This document shows, piece by piece, positions 1-6,539 of a stretch of 64,000 nucleotides of DNA. The position numbers were made by a program, and so were the translations under genes. The stretch is from contig LAPX01000004.1 of the NCBI GenBank assembly GCA_001858525.1, positions 310,001 to 374,000 of the forward strand, written 5' to 3'. Origin of the DNA: Vampirovibrio chlorellavorus (GTDB lineage Bacteria; Cyanobacteriota; Vampirovibrionia; Vampirovibrionales; Vampirovibrionaceae). Below the pieces are notes generated by a model. The model was given only the letters and a program-made list of their open reading frames with translations, did not search any database and was not told the origin of the DNA. Numbering within the stretch: the first letter of the stretch is position 1; every line of letters starts with the position of its first letter.

Positions 1-892
1 CGGCCATTTGATTGGCAAAGTCATGATCCAGGCCTTCGCCGGTGAAATAACCATATTTCGCTTTTTCGGCATCGGCATACTTCTGAATCAGGGACACTTC
101 ATCCGGTGTGAAATTATTCGGGTTGTTTAAAACGTTGTTGTAAATACGGGCGGATCCGGATACGCCATTTTCACTGGTTCCGGCGGAAATATGGCCCCGG
201 CCACCCAAGTGCATAATGGCCGCATCTTGCCCGGACACCCCGTTAAAAGCTTCCTTGCCACCACGAACGTTGGCGTAACTGTTGTCACCATTCGGGTTGG
301 CTTTCAAGTCGCTATAATTCAGGGCACGACGTTGGGCAATGGTCATGCTGTCCGCAGAGCCTGCACCACCGGGTGCTGCACCACCTGCGCCATTACCACC
401 GCCGCCATTACCATCAGCGGCACCAGCACCTTCGCCATCGCATTTATCCTGACCACCACCTACAGGTGGCGTGTTGGCACCATAACCACCACCTACAGGT
501 GGTGTGTTAGCGCCATAACCACCAGCACCAGGTGCAGCACCGCCTGCGCCCAGAGCAGAACCAGCGCCGGGAGCAGCGCCACCTGCGCCTGGGGTAAGCC
601 CAGCACCGGCTTGCCCGGCATCCGCACTACCCCCACCGGCCTGTGGCGGTTGGGCTAAACGCTGTCCATTACCCATCAATTGCATCAGCTGCATCAGCAT
701 CTGCAACATGGGCATGATCATAGAAAACATATCGAACTGACCACTGCCAGCAGGGCGGGCCAAAGTAGAAGACAAATCTGCCTGAGGAACAAAAGCAGTG
801 GGCACGCTGGCGGCCATTAAGGGCAGGCGTCCAGCCAAAGGTCTGGTTTGAAGGCTGAGGGGTTGCATCATATTGCTCGCGCTCTCTATCAT
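1..892 (-). CDS. Gly/Ala-rich protein of unknown function (C-terminus beyond window)
   Basis: An open minus-strand frame begins with ATG at 892 (an alternative ATG pair is at 871/868) and runs off the left edge, so only the N-terminal ~297 residues are visible. The N-terminus is Met/Leu/Gln-rich (a stretch like MLQMLMQLMQLMGN). It is followed by a ~120-residue low-complexity region of Gly, Ala and Pro with an 11-residue tandem repeat (GGYGANTPPVG), then a more ordinary part containing SMTIAQRRALNYSDL and a region rich in Asn, Gly and Asp. No strong Shine-Dalgarno precedes either start. No family was recognised. The composition suggests a surface or secreted scaffold protein, but that is inference only. 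The frame is much longer than the opposite-strand frame at 191-658, which has biased Thr/Ala composition and is taken as a shadow. Confidence 0.7.
   Translation of the reverse strand, partial: MIESASNMMQPLSLQTRPLAGRLPLMAASVPTAFVPQADLSSTLARPAGSGQFDMFSMIMPMLQMLMQLMQLMGNGQRLAQPPQAGGGSADAGQAGAGLTPGAGGAAPGAGSALGAGGAAPGAGGYGANTPPVGGGYGANTPPVGGGQDKCDGEGAGAADGNGGGGNGAGGAAPGGAGSADSMTIAQRRALNYSDLKANPNGDNSYANVRGGKEAFNGVSGQDAAIMHLGGRGHISAGTSENGVSGSARIYNNVLNNPNNFTPDEVSLIQKYADAEKAKYGYFTGEGLDHDFANQMA
452..517. repeat. Tandem 33-bp repeat inside the Gly/Ala-rich gene
   Basis: Two adjacent 33-bp units (452-484 and 485-517) differ at only a few third-position bases, and a partial third unit follows. On the minus strand each unit encodes the 11-residue period GGYGANTPPVG. 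The silent differences imply selection on the peptide rather than a fresh duplication. Confidence 0.75.
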
Positions 893-1096
893 TTGTGCAA
901 AAAGGAGGACTGGAAATACAAAAGAAAACTTCAGAAATAAACTCTCAATTTAATAAAAACAATCAAAATGGTGCAATTGTGTTTAGACGCCAAAAGGTTA
1001 AGTTTTTTTAACACCCCAGCGCATTATAAATGACCCGAAAATACAGCCCAGGCCTATATCTCAGGGATTATTTTTGTATATCCATGTGAGTCGGAC

Positions 1097-1417
1097 TTAA
1101 CGAACCCAAAACAGGTTCAACATTTTCCAGACCGCCTTCAATCCATTAAACAAGTAGTGAATTGAAAAGCACAAACCCACATGCCCAAAACCCTCACCCA
1201 GAATTTGAGCAGGCACAATGCCCGCTGTAATCATCCATTGACTGATTCCGGTCTGATCAACCAAGTAATGCCCCAACAAGGGAAACAGGGGCACATATAA
1301 AAAACTTTTTAAGGCAATTTTGCCATACCGGGTACTCAAAGCCACCCGACGAGAGGCATTGAACGCTTCTGAGTCCGTGGTCGGGACTGATAATGAAAGA
1401 GATTTTACGTTAGCCAA
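1097..1417 (-). CDS. Small membrane protein of unknown function, linked to the Fur-family gene
   Basis: 106 residues, unrecognised. The N-terminal ~35 residues are polar. Two or three hydrophobic stretches follow (around FLYVPLFPLLGHYLV, MITAGIVPAQIL and HVGLCFSIHYLF), so it is probably an inner-membrane protein. The start is TTG at 1417, supported by AGAAGG eight bases upstream; the nearby ATG is out of frame. It lies 39 bp downstream of the Fur-family gene on the same strand and is probably co-transcribed, which suggests a role in the same metal or stress response. That link is inferred from position only. Confidence 0.65.
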   Translation of the reverse strand: MANVKSLSLSVPTTDSEAFNASRRVALSTRYGKIALKSFLYVPLFPLLGHYLVDQTGISQWMITAGIVPAQILGEGFGHVGLCFSIHYLFNGLKAVWKMLNLFWVR

Positions 1418-1456
1418 GGTTCATACCTTCTATAGGATAAAGCAGGGTTACAAAAT

Positions 1457-1858
1457 TTAAGGACTCTCCAGGCAACTGGCACAGAGCCCAAACACTTCAA
1501 AGTTGTGGTAATCCACCCGAAACCGGCCTTCCAGTTCACTCAGAACAGGCTGAAAAGGACAGCTGTCCAGCATCTGTACTTTTTCGCAACGGGTGCAAAT
1601 CAAGTGGTGATGGTGCATATGCTGGTTATTCAGTTCATATCGCACCTGACCATCATTAAAATTAAGCGGCTTAATGCGAGCCTCGGAAACCAATTGGTTC
1701 AAAGCCCGGTAAACACTGGTCAAACTCACTTTTTTTGAACCGGAAGCTCGATTGATCCAGTCCATGACATCGGGGGCCGTGGCATGGTTCAGTTGCTGGA
1801 GGGCTTCCAGCACTGCCTGTGTCGATTTAGCAGGACGATTGGAGGTAACTACGCTCAT
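1457..1858 (-). CDS. Fur-family metal-responsive transcriptional repressor
   Basis: 133 residues, the usual Fur/Zur/PerR length. The N-terminal half is a winged helix with the family's recognition-helix pattern (SLTSVYRALNQL). The C-terminal half carries the metal-binding signature: a His run followed by LICTRC, then a second CxxC (LCASC) near the end, which together match the structural zinc site of the family. Whether it senses iron, zinc or peroxide cannot be told from sequence. A Fur-like palindrome overlaps the region just upstream of its own start and a perfect one lies ~100 bp further upstream, in front of the divergent gene at 2031. Autoregulation and repression of that cassette are therefore likely. 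Confidence 0.9.
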   Translation of the reverse strand: MSVVTSNRPAKSTQAVLEALQQLNHATAPDVMDWINRASGSKKVSLTSVYRALNQLVSEARIKPLNFNDGQVRYELNNQHMHHHHLICTRCEKVQMLDSCPFQPVLSELEGRFRVDYHNFEVFGLCASCLESP

Positions 1859-1859
1859 G

Positions 1860-1880
1860 AAATGAAAACCATTTTTATTT
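1860..1880. promoter_or_regulatory. Imperfect Fur-type box next to the regulator start
   Basis: AAATGAAAACCATTTTTATT begins immediately upstream of the Fur-family start codon and is an imperfect version of the palindrome at 1957-1979 (same AAATGAAAA half, degenerate second half). The position fits autoregulation. Assignment is by resemblance to the classical 7-1-7 Fur consensus. Confidence 0.55.
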
Positions 1881-1932
1881 GTGGCCGAATGGTAGCATAA
1901 ACATTTTAAACAAGCCCATAGATTTTATTCGT

Positions 1933-1979
1933 TTGACAAACGGTCGCCTCTACTTAAAAATGAAAATCATTTTCATTTT
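1933..1979 (+). promoter_or_regulatory. Promoter with perfect 11-1-11 Fur-type operator
   Basis: A consensus -35 TTGACA (1933-1938) is followed 16 bp later by a weak AT-rich -10 (TAAAAA, 1955-1960). Overlapping the -10 is a perfect palindrome: left arm AAAATGAAAAT (1957-1967), central C (1968), right arm ATTTTCATTTT (1969-1979). It contains TGAAAATCATTTTCA, close to the Fur consensus TGATAATNATTATCA. An operator covering the -10 is the standard repression layout. It faces the unknown cassette starting at 2031 and is divergent from the Fur-family gene. Confidence 0.75.
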
Positions 1980-2030
1980 GCCTGCCCATTTATACAGTTG
2001 TAAAAACTCACCAAAAACCAACGGACAATC

Positions 2031-2867
2031 ATGGTTACCCTTACGCCAAGCCTTACTGGACTCCAGCCACCCACAATAGCCACGCTAAACGCAGGGCTCC
2101 CTCCCGTTTGGAAACAATCCACAGCCAATGCCCCCGTTTCAGCAGCAACAGTAGTCAGTACAGGTCAGGCTCAAAAAACCAATCCAACGAGCTTGAATGC
2201 CAGGGTCAGCCATCAAAATCCGGCCCTACTGCATTTAGGAAAGGGTGCCGCTCTAATCACAGCTGCTCTGCTGCTTAAAAAATTGCCCGCCCGGGCCTCT
2301 TCCAGTTTCCGGCTGTTTTCCACCGACTGGAAGGAGTGGGCCAAAGTCTTCTTGGCCATCGGTGGACTGGGAGAAGCCCAAAAAGCGGCTAACTGGCAGC
2401 CGCCCGTATGGGCAAGCGCCATGTTGAACGTGGCTATTGTCACCCCCTTGGTGACTAAATTTAACCTACAAAACGTTGTAAATGGCATCATCCTTTCCCC
2501 CCTAGTGGGTGGTTTAGCCAGTCTAAACCATTACCTGGGCGAAAAAGCGGAACAACCCGCTCAAAAATACTTACACTTACCGGCCACAGCCACCCATATT
2601 GCCCTGTCGGCACTCACCACACTGACGGGTCTGGCTATTTTACCGGCCGTAGGCAAAGCCATTCCCCGGCCCGCCAAAACCTGGCCGGGTCAAAATACAG
2701 CGCAAGCCGCAACGGCATCAGAGACAGCAGCCCGGGCCGGAGCCGGTACCATTTGTGCCAACGGCTGTTGCGCCAGCCTGATTTGCGCCAATGACGTCGG
2801 TCAAATGGGAGCAGCCATTCTGGGCTCCTATCAGGTCCACCAGCACGAAAGAAAAACGCAACCATGA
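2031..2867 (+). CDS. Unknown membrane-associated protein, first gene of a Fur-boxed cassette
   Basis: 278 residues, no family recognised. The N-terminal ~70 residues are Thr/Ser/Pro/Ala-rich. The middle has several moderately hydrophobic stretches (KGAALITAALLLKK; ASAMLNVAIVTPLVTKF; VNGIILSPLVGGLASL; ALSALTTLTGLAILPAVG), suggesting membrane association. Near the C-terminus is a Cys cluster, ICANGCCASLICAND, that could bind a metal or form disulfides. The gene stands directly behind the perfect Fur-type operator and overlaps the next gene by an ATGA junction, so it probably starts an operon induced by metal limitation. ATG at 2031 follows a weak GGA. Confidence 0.7.
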   Translation: MVTLTPSLTGLQPPTIATLNAGLPPVWKQSTANAPVSAATVVSTGQAQKTNPTSLNARVSHQNPALLHLGKGAALITAALLLKKLPARASSSFRLFSTDWKEWAKVFLAIGGLGEAQKAANWQPPVWASAMLNVAIVTPLVTKFNLQNVVNGIILSPLVGGLASLNHYLGEKAEQPAQKYLHLPATATHIALSALTTLTGLAILPAVGKAIPRPAKTWPGQNTAQAATASETAARAGAGTICANGCCASLICANDVGQMGAAILGSYQVHQHERKTQP

Positions 2868-3181
2868 TGATTCTAAACCAACCCAGCCGTGGCACTTATT
2901 CACATTTCTCAAGGGAGAATCAACCAGCCGTGCTGTTCGGGCATGCCCCCAAACCCCAACCCGAAGACACCAAAGAGTGGCTACAGACCTTTGCCCTGGA
3001 TTTATTTAAGCCCCACAAAATCATCCCCAAGAAACCCGGCCCAAACGACCCGCCGGAACCGCTGGCGGACAAGAATGCAATACAAAAAGTGTTCCTGTGG
3101 TTTCAAACGCTGGCCGACAGCTTTTTTAAGGATTTAAAACACATCTGGCAGCACTGTCGCCCCAAATCGAAGCCCCAATAG
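2864..3181 (+). CDS. Unknown 105-residue basic protein, second gene of the Fur-boxed cassette
   Basis: The start overlaps the stop of the preceding gene (ATGA), indicating translational coupling. The protein is rich in Lys, Pro, His and aromatic residues, and no signal peptide or membrane segment is obvious. Residues ~23-33 (AVLFGHAPKPQ) resemble the VRFGHGPGH segment of the next protein, and both are followed by an amphipathic Trp/Phe/Lys-rich helix (ALDLFKPHK and FLWFQTLADSFFKDL here). The two may be distant paralogues. Function unknown. A second frame at 2889-3137 is judged a shadow because it lacks the coupled start. Confidence 0.65.
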   Translation: MMILNQPSRGTYSHFSRENQPAVLFGHAPKPQPEDTKEWLQTFALDLFKPHKIIPKKPGPNDPPEPLADKNAIQKVFLWFQTLADSFFKDLKHIWQHCRPKSKPQ

Positions 3182-3241
3182 ACTTGCGGCGTACCTCCGA
3201 TTAAAAAATTCACGCTTTAAAAAACACACTGAAAGGTTTTT

Positions 3242-3685
3242 ATGATTTCCTCGATTGCTCACCGCCCGGTTTATACCCCCAGCCAGCAGCGCCCAGGGGG
3301 GCAATCCAAGGCGCTGCCCCAGAGCAGTGTGCGATTTGGGCACGGGCCCGGGCACGTTCATGCGGATGGGCAGACTTGCAGCGACAAAAACTGTACCGAA
3401 GGCCAGAAGGGCGAGCGTCAATCCCGTTTACAGCAATTTTTTGACTGGGTGAAAGAAGTTTTTGGGAAAATCAAAGACTTTTTCTCAGGTCTGTTTGGGA
3501 AATCCAAACCGCAAGCGAGCACCGCGGCAGCCGCCAGCACCCCTGCGGCAACCACCACTCCCGCCACCGAAGAGCAAGCAAAAACGCAGACGCCGCAAGG
3601 TCATCACCATGAACGGGAAGGCCATCATCAACATTCTGCCGATAGTAAATGCTGCGACGGAAAACAAAACCGCGGCCATAAATAA
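3242..3685 (+). CDS. His/Cys-rich putative metal-binding protein, third gene of the Fur-boxed cassette
   Basis: 147 residues with a good Shine-Dalgarno (GAAAGG) five bases before ATG. A His/Cys block near residues 31-50 (FGHGPGHVHADGQTC then DKNC) precedes an amphipathic helix (FFDWVKEVFGKIKDFFSGLF). An Ala/Thr/Pro linker leads to a second His/Cys block at the C-terminus (HHHEREGHHQHSADSKCC). Such clusters are typical of metal chaperones or storage proteins. With the upstream Fur-type operator, a metal-handling role is a reasonable inference, but the metal cannot be told. No known family was recognised. Confidence 0.75.
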   Translation: MISSIAHRPVYTPSQQRPGGQSKALPQSSVRFGHGPGHVHADGQTCSDKNCTEGQKGERQSRLQQFFDWVKEVFGKIKDFFSGLFGKSKPQASTAAAASTPAATTTPATEEQAKTQTPQGHHHEREGHHQHSADSKCCDGKQNRGHK

Positions 3686-3699
3686 AGGGCATATAAAAA

Positions 3700-3773
3700 C
3701 ACCCCAGACAGGATTCGAACCTGTGACCTACCGCTTAGAAGGCGGTTGCTCTATCCAACTGAGCTACTGAGGC
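3700..3773 (-). tRNA. tRNA-Arg (anticodon TCT)
   Basis: The minus strand folds into a complete cloverleaf: acceptor GCCTCAG paired with CTGGGGT (two G-T wobbles), a D-arm beginning GCTCAGTTGG, an anticodon stem ACCGC/GCGGT with loop CTTCTAA giving anticodon TCT (reads AGA/AGG), and a T-arm ACAGG-TTCGAAT-CCTGT. CCA is not encoded. No integrase or attachment-site duplication is visible nearby. Confidence 0.95.
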
Positions 3774-3895
3774 GTGTCAATAAATGTTAGCTCTATGGTA
3801 ACAAAAACCGACACGCCTGATAATAGCCTGGACCACAAATAAAACACACGCCTCCGGAGAGCCTCCCCAAAAACGCTTGGCCTTGACTATTAAGC

Positions 3896-4096
3896 TTAAA
3901 AGCCCAAAGCCGCTGTGAATAAGGCCGTCACTGAAGAAAAAATGGTGGTCATCAAGTTATTTAAACTGGGCGGAGCCACCAACAAACCGGCCAAAACAAC
4001 GGCTACGGCAATAACCATCGCACCGACATATTCCACCACACCTTGCCCCCGAAAGGCTTTCTTCTGCTTGCCACACACTATCGCAACCCTCATCAC
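3896..4096 (-). CDS. Flp-like class III prepilin / short pilin-like protein
   Basis: 66 residues. A 17-residue basic leader ending in Gly is followed by QGVVEYVGAMV and a hydrophobic helix. This matches the Flp/TadE-type prepilin pattern, with cleavage after Gly, a Glu at mature +5 and Tyr at +6. It probably forms a Tad-type pilus or pseudopilus subunit after processing by a TadV-like peptidase, though no tad assembly gene is in the window. It shares leader length and the GQ..VEY motif with the protein at 62513-62854. The gene is monocistronic between a tRNA and a toxin gene. Confidence 0.7.
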   Translation of the reverse strand: MMRVAIVCGKQKKAFRGQGVVEYVGAMVIAVAVVLAGLLVAPPSLNNLMTTIFSSVTALFTAALGF

Positions 4097-4201
4097 CTTC
4101 GGGACGTCTATAGTCGTGCAAGGACGAACTGAACAGACAACCCAAGGCGTTTATTCCACTACAGGATATATGCCTCTGGCTAGCCCCATTAAAACCAATC
4201 T

Positions 4202-4558
4202 TTAAGAAGCATAAAGCAAATTCTTGAGCTTCCGGTAAAAATTCTCGTGGGGGCCAATCAATAAGACCACCACACTGTCCGTTTCCGGGGACAATTGGTA
4301 GGCAATGCGGAATTCTTTGCCCTTGTAAGTGATGTGATGGGAAAATACAGTAGTTAAAGGCTGAGACAAACGCTCACCCAGCCGTTCTGGGCATTGGCAT
4401 AGCCGCAACAAGGCATCCCGAATCAAAATCCGCAGCGGCTTATCCAGATTCTTCTGGGCTTTATCAGCCGTACGGGTCAAATACAGCGTCCATTCACGCT
4501 CAGGCTGAATACTTTCTGGGGGTAAAGATGAGAACCCATCGCTTAGCAACGCACTCAT
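4202..4558 (-). CDS. RelE/ParE-superfamily toxin of a type II toxin-antitoxin pair
   Basis: 118 residues, within the RelE/ParE size range once the N-terminal ~22-residue extension is allowed for. The core has the family layout: LYLTRTADKAQKNLDK, a helix, HHITYKGKEFRIAYQL (central strands with basic residues), and the diagnostic ending LLIGPHENFYRKLKNLL. Such toxins either cleave ribosome-bound mRNA or poison gyrase, and the sequence does not say which. It starts three bases after the stop of the upstream small gene, the usual antitoxin-first order. Confidence 0.75.
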   Translation of the reverse strand: MSALLSDGFSSLPPESIQPEREWTLYLTRTADKAQKNLDKPLRILIRDALLRLCQCPERLGERLSQPLTTVFSHHITYKGKEFRIAYQLSPETDSVVVLLIGPHENFYRKLKNLLYAS

Positions 4559-4561
4559 GAC

Positions 4562-4849
4562 TTACAAATCCCCAAAAGCATCGCTCATCGACAATATCCG
4601 ACCACTGCGAGAATCATCCAGACTACTCAGTAGCATGGTAATCTGCTCCACATCGGTCACAATCTCCAGGGTTTCCATACGAGAAGCACCCACGGCATCC
4701 ACCGCAGCCCCTGCAATCGAGGAAAACCAGGAACTACCATCTGCCTTGGCGCGTCCGTTTGATAAGGGCATTGCAATTTCCCCGCATTCTGTCACGCATG
4801 CATTAAAACAAAATTCGGCATTTTGATGCCCCCCTTTTGAGATCCCCAT
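4562..4849 (-). CDS. Putative antitoxin partner of the RelE/ParE-type toxin
   Basis: 95 residues if read from ATG at 4849; an internal Met at residue 27 would give 69. The C-terminal half (ITMLLSSLDDSRSGRILSMS followed by DAFGDL) resembles the toxin-wrapping tail of Phd/RelB-like antitoxins. The N-terminal part has no DNA-binding fold that I can name. The call rests mainly on the tight spacing, same strand and antitoxin-first order next to the toxin. Confidence 0.55.
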   Translation of the reverse strand: MGISKGGHQNAEFCFNACVTECGEIAMPLSNGRAKADGSSWFSSIAGAAVDAVGASRMETLEIVTDVEQITMLLSSLDDSRSGRILSMSDAFGDL

Positions 4850-4988
4850 TAATCACCGTATAAAAGCAACCCCCAGGATTGAAAAAACAGGCTGAGTGGT
4901 ACCTATCAAGAACCACCCCTCTGTAGAAACCACCCGTCCGCTGGCCTGTCTCGCTCCTGTAAATGGAGGAGAAACACCAGCAATCCGC

Positions 4989-5015
4989 TCAAGTTTTGAC
5001 CGCCCCAACCGATAG
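4989..5015 (+). promoter_or_regulatory. Sigma-28 (FliA/SigD)-type flagellar promoter
   Basis: TCAAGTTT (4989-4996), then exactly 11 bases, then ACCGATAG (5008-5015). This closely matches the sigma-28 consensus TAAAGTTT-N11-GCCGATAA and lies 45 bp upstream of the fliS start. It predicts late-flagellar control of fliS and the two genes after it. Confidence 0.7.
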
Positions 5016-5060
5016 GGCTAACAGATAGATCCGAACGGAAAGAGGAGCGAGCACACACTT

Positions 5061-5498
5061 ATGAATGCTGCCAACCCCTACGCCAAACAGGCTGAGACCT
5101 ATAAAAAGAATCAAATTGAAACGGCCACCCCGGAAGAAATACTGATTATGCTCTATGAAGGGGCCATTCGGTTTTTGCTGGTCGCCAAAAAAGCCGATGA
5201 AGAAAAAAATCTGGAAAAGTACAGCAAAAACATCATTAAAGCCCAACACATCATTCAGGAGTTCATGAATAGCCTGGATCTGGAAATCGGGGGCGAAATG
5301 GCGGTTAATCTCTACCGCCTTTACGACTACTTACACTACCGGCTGGTGCAAGGTAACATTAAAAGAGATATCGCCATGCTGGATGAAGTCATCGATCACT
5401 TACGAAAGCTGAAAGGCACCTGGGAAGAGGCCATTGTTATAGCCAAACGGCAAAGGGAAGAATTACCCGATGAACCCGAAACCACCGTGCACGTATAA
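5061..5498 (+). CDS. fliS: Flagellar export chaperone FliS
   Basis: 145 residues, typical for FliS, which binds the C-terminus of flagellin in the cytoplasm and keeps it unpolymerised until export. The N-terminal signature is present (YAKQAETYKKNQIETATPEE, then LIMLYEGAIRFL), and the rest is the expected four-helix bundle ending in LRKLKGTWEEAI. ATG at 5061 follows AGAGGAG. The next gene starts inside its 3' end, so the two are coupled. Flagellin itself is not in the window. Confidence 0.93.
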   Translation: MNAANPYAKQAETYKKNQIETATPEEILIMLYEGAIRFLLVAKKADEEKNLEKYSKNIIKAQHIIQEFMNSLDLEIGGEMAVNLYRLYDYLHYRLVQGNIKRDIAMLDEVIDHLRKLKGTWEEAIVIAKRQREELPDEPETTVHV

Positions 5499-5853
5499 CT
5501 TTGAAGAGTCCGAAGGGCTATTGAATCAGCTGGAACAAATCACCCAAACCATACTTCAGCTCAGTACCGGGGAAAATCTGCCACAGCTCAATCAATTGAT
5601 ACTGGAGCGGGAACGAATCATCAAAGCCTGCCAAGAAATCCACATTGAATCATTCACGGCAGCGCAAAAAAAATGTCTGAAATCCAGGATTGACCAGTGC
5701 CAAGCGCTGGATCTGGAGATTCAGCAAAATATGGATCAGTTCAAAACCGAACTCAATCAGCAACTCCGGCATGTTAAACAGAGCAAAAATCTGCTGGGGA
5801 AGTACCATGGTTCGGCAAACAGCAATCAGGAAACCCATAACGAGGATGCCTAG
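5470..5853 (+). CDS. FliT-like flagellar chaperone (putative)
   Basis: 127 residues, almost entirely helical and polar, with heptad-like Leu/Gln patterning (EGLLNQLEQITQTILQ; LNQLILERERIIKACQEI) and the short QSKNLLGKY motif near the C-terminus. Size and helix content fit FliT/FlgN-type export chaperones, and the gene overlaps the fliS 3' end by 29 bp, the usual fliS-fliT order. Sequence similarity within this family is weak, so the name rests largely on context. Confidence 0.65.
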   Translation: MNPKPPCTYNFEESEGLLNQLEQITQTILQLSTGENLPQLNQLILERERIIKACQEIHIESFTAAQKKCLKSRIDQCQALDLEIQQNMDQFKTELNQQLRHVKQSKNLLGKYHGSANSNQETHNEDA

Positions 5854-5886
5854 CCATAAAACCGCCTTTTAAGGTAGTATAAAGGC

Positions 5887-6252
5887 ATGGTATCACTCAT
5901 CCCGGTTCTGATTGTAGAAGATGATCCCCATTGGCAAGCAGGGATCCAGACATTGCTGCAAGAAAGCAAGCGCTTTCAGGCTGTATCGATTGTAGATCAC
6001 TATGAAGACGCCCTGAAAGCATTCAGCGATCACAATCCTCAACTCGTGCTGCTGGATTGGCAAATCCTGGGGGAAAAAGATGGCCTGGATATTGGCCATC
6101 AGCTACTGCAACTGGGTTTACCCAGCCATCAAATCATTTTAATCAGCGCTGCCAATCCCCAATCAATCCCCAAGCACCCCTTCTTATACATTCCTAAAAA
6201 TCAACTATCCGAACAACTGATCCCCCTCCTGGACTCCATATTTCCCGCATAA
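5887..6252 (+). CDS. Stand-alone response-regulator receiver domain (CheY-like)
   Basis: 121 residues, a single receiver domain with no output domain. The conserved residues are visible: acidic pair in LIVEDDPHW, phospho-acceptor Asp in LVLLDWQIL, Ser of LISAA and Lys of YIPKNQ. It follows the fliT-like gene by 33 bp and probably shares its sigma-28-type promoter, so a motility-signalling role is likely. It is less conserved than canonical CheY around the acceptor (DW rather than DxxMP). Confidence 0.8.
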   Translation: MVSLIPVLIVEDDPHWQAGIQTLLQESKRFQAVSIVDHYEDALKAFSDHNPQLVLLDWQILGEKDGLDIGHQLLQLGLPSHQIILISAANPQSIPKHPFLYIPKNQLSEQLIPLLDSIFPA

Positions 6253-6539
6253 ATTTGATCGCTTGCGTCCCCATTTTGTCTTTGCTATATATAATGCTCC
6301 CACCTTAAATGGATAAAATTGCAAGTTCTATGCAGTTTGAGTTTACCTCTTAAGCGTTACACACGGGCTATTACGGGCCTTTCTGGGTAAAAGTCCGGAG
6401 ATAAAAACCATTTAAGGAAAATCCCCCGGTTCCAAGTCAGTTCATTGTTTTGGCGATGAAGACTGGCCTGCAGCTTTAGGGAACCAAGCAACCAAAACCG
6501 TTCGAAGAACGGAAACACACAATATAAAAGAAAGGATCA
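6253..6539 (+). promoter_or_regulatory. Promoter and long leader of the rplJL-rpoBC operon
   Basis: The 287 bp hold no gene. A consensus -10 TATAAT lies at 6290-6295 with no good -35 at 17 bp. A transcript starting there would have a ~240-nt leader. In many bacteria this position carries the L10(L12)4-binding autoregulatory leader. The sequence has several short self-complementary segments, but I could not confirm the kink-turn by eye. Confidence 0.5.

Noticed and set aside
191-658. Thr/Ala/Cys-rich plus-strand frame of 155 codons
   Set aside because: It lies opposite the Gly/Ala-rich gene. Its composition is the mirror of the GC-rich repeats and it lacks a ribosome-binding site.
3700-3773. 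tRNA-Arg as an integration site for a genomic island
   Set aside because: No duplicated tRNA 3' end and no integrase gene were found on either side.
4850-5060. c-di-GMP (GEMM) riboswitch upstream of fliS
   Set aside because: Some short purine-rich similarity, but the conserved core and receptor segments are absent; the sigma-28 promoter explains the region better.
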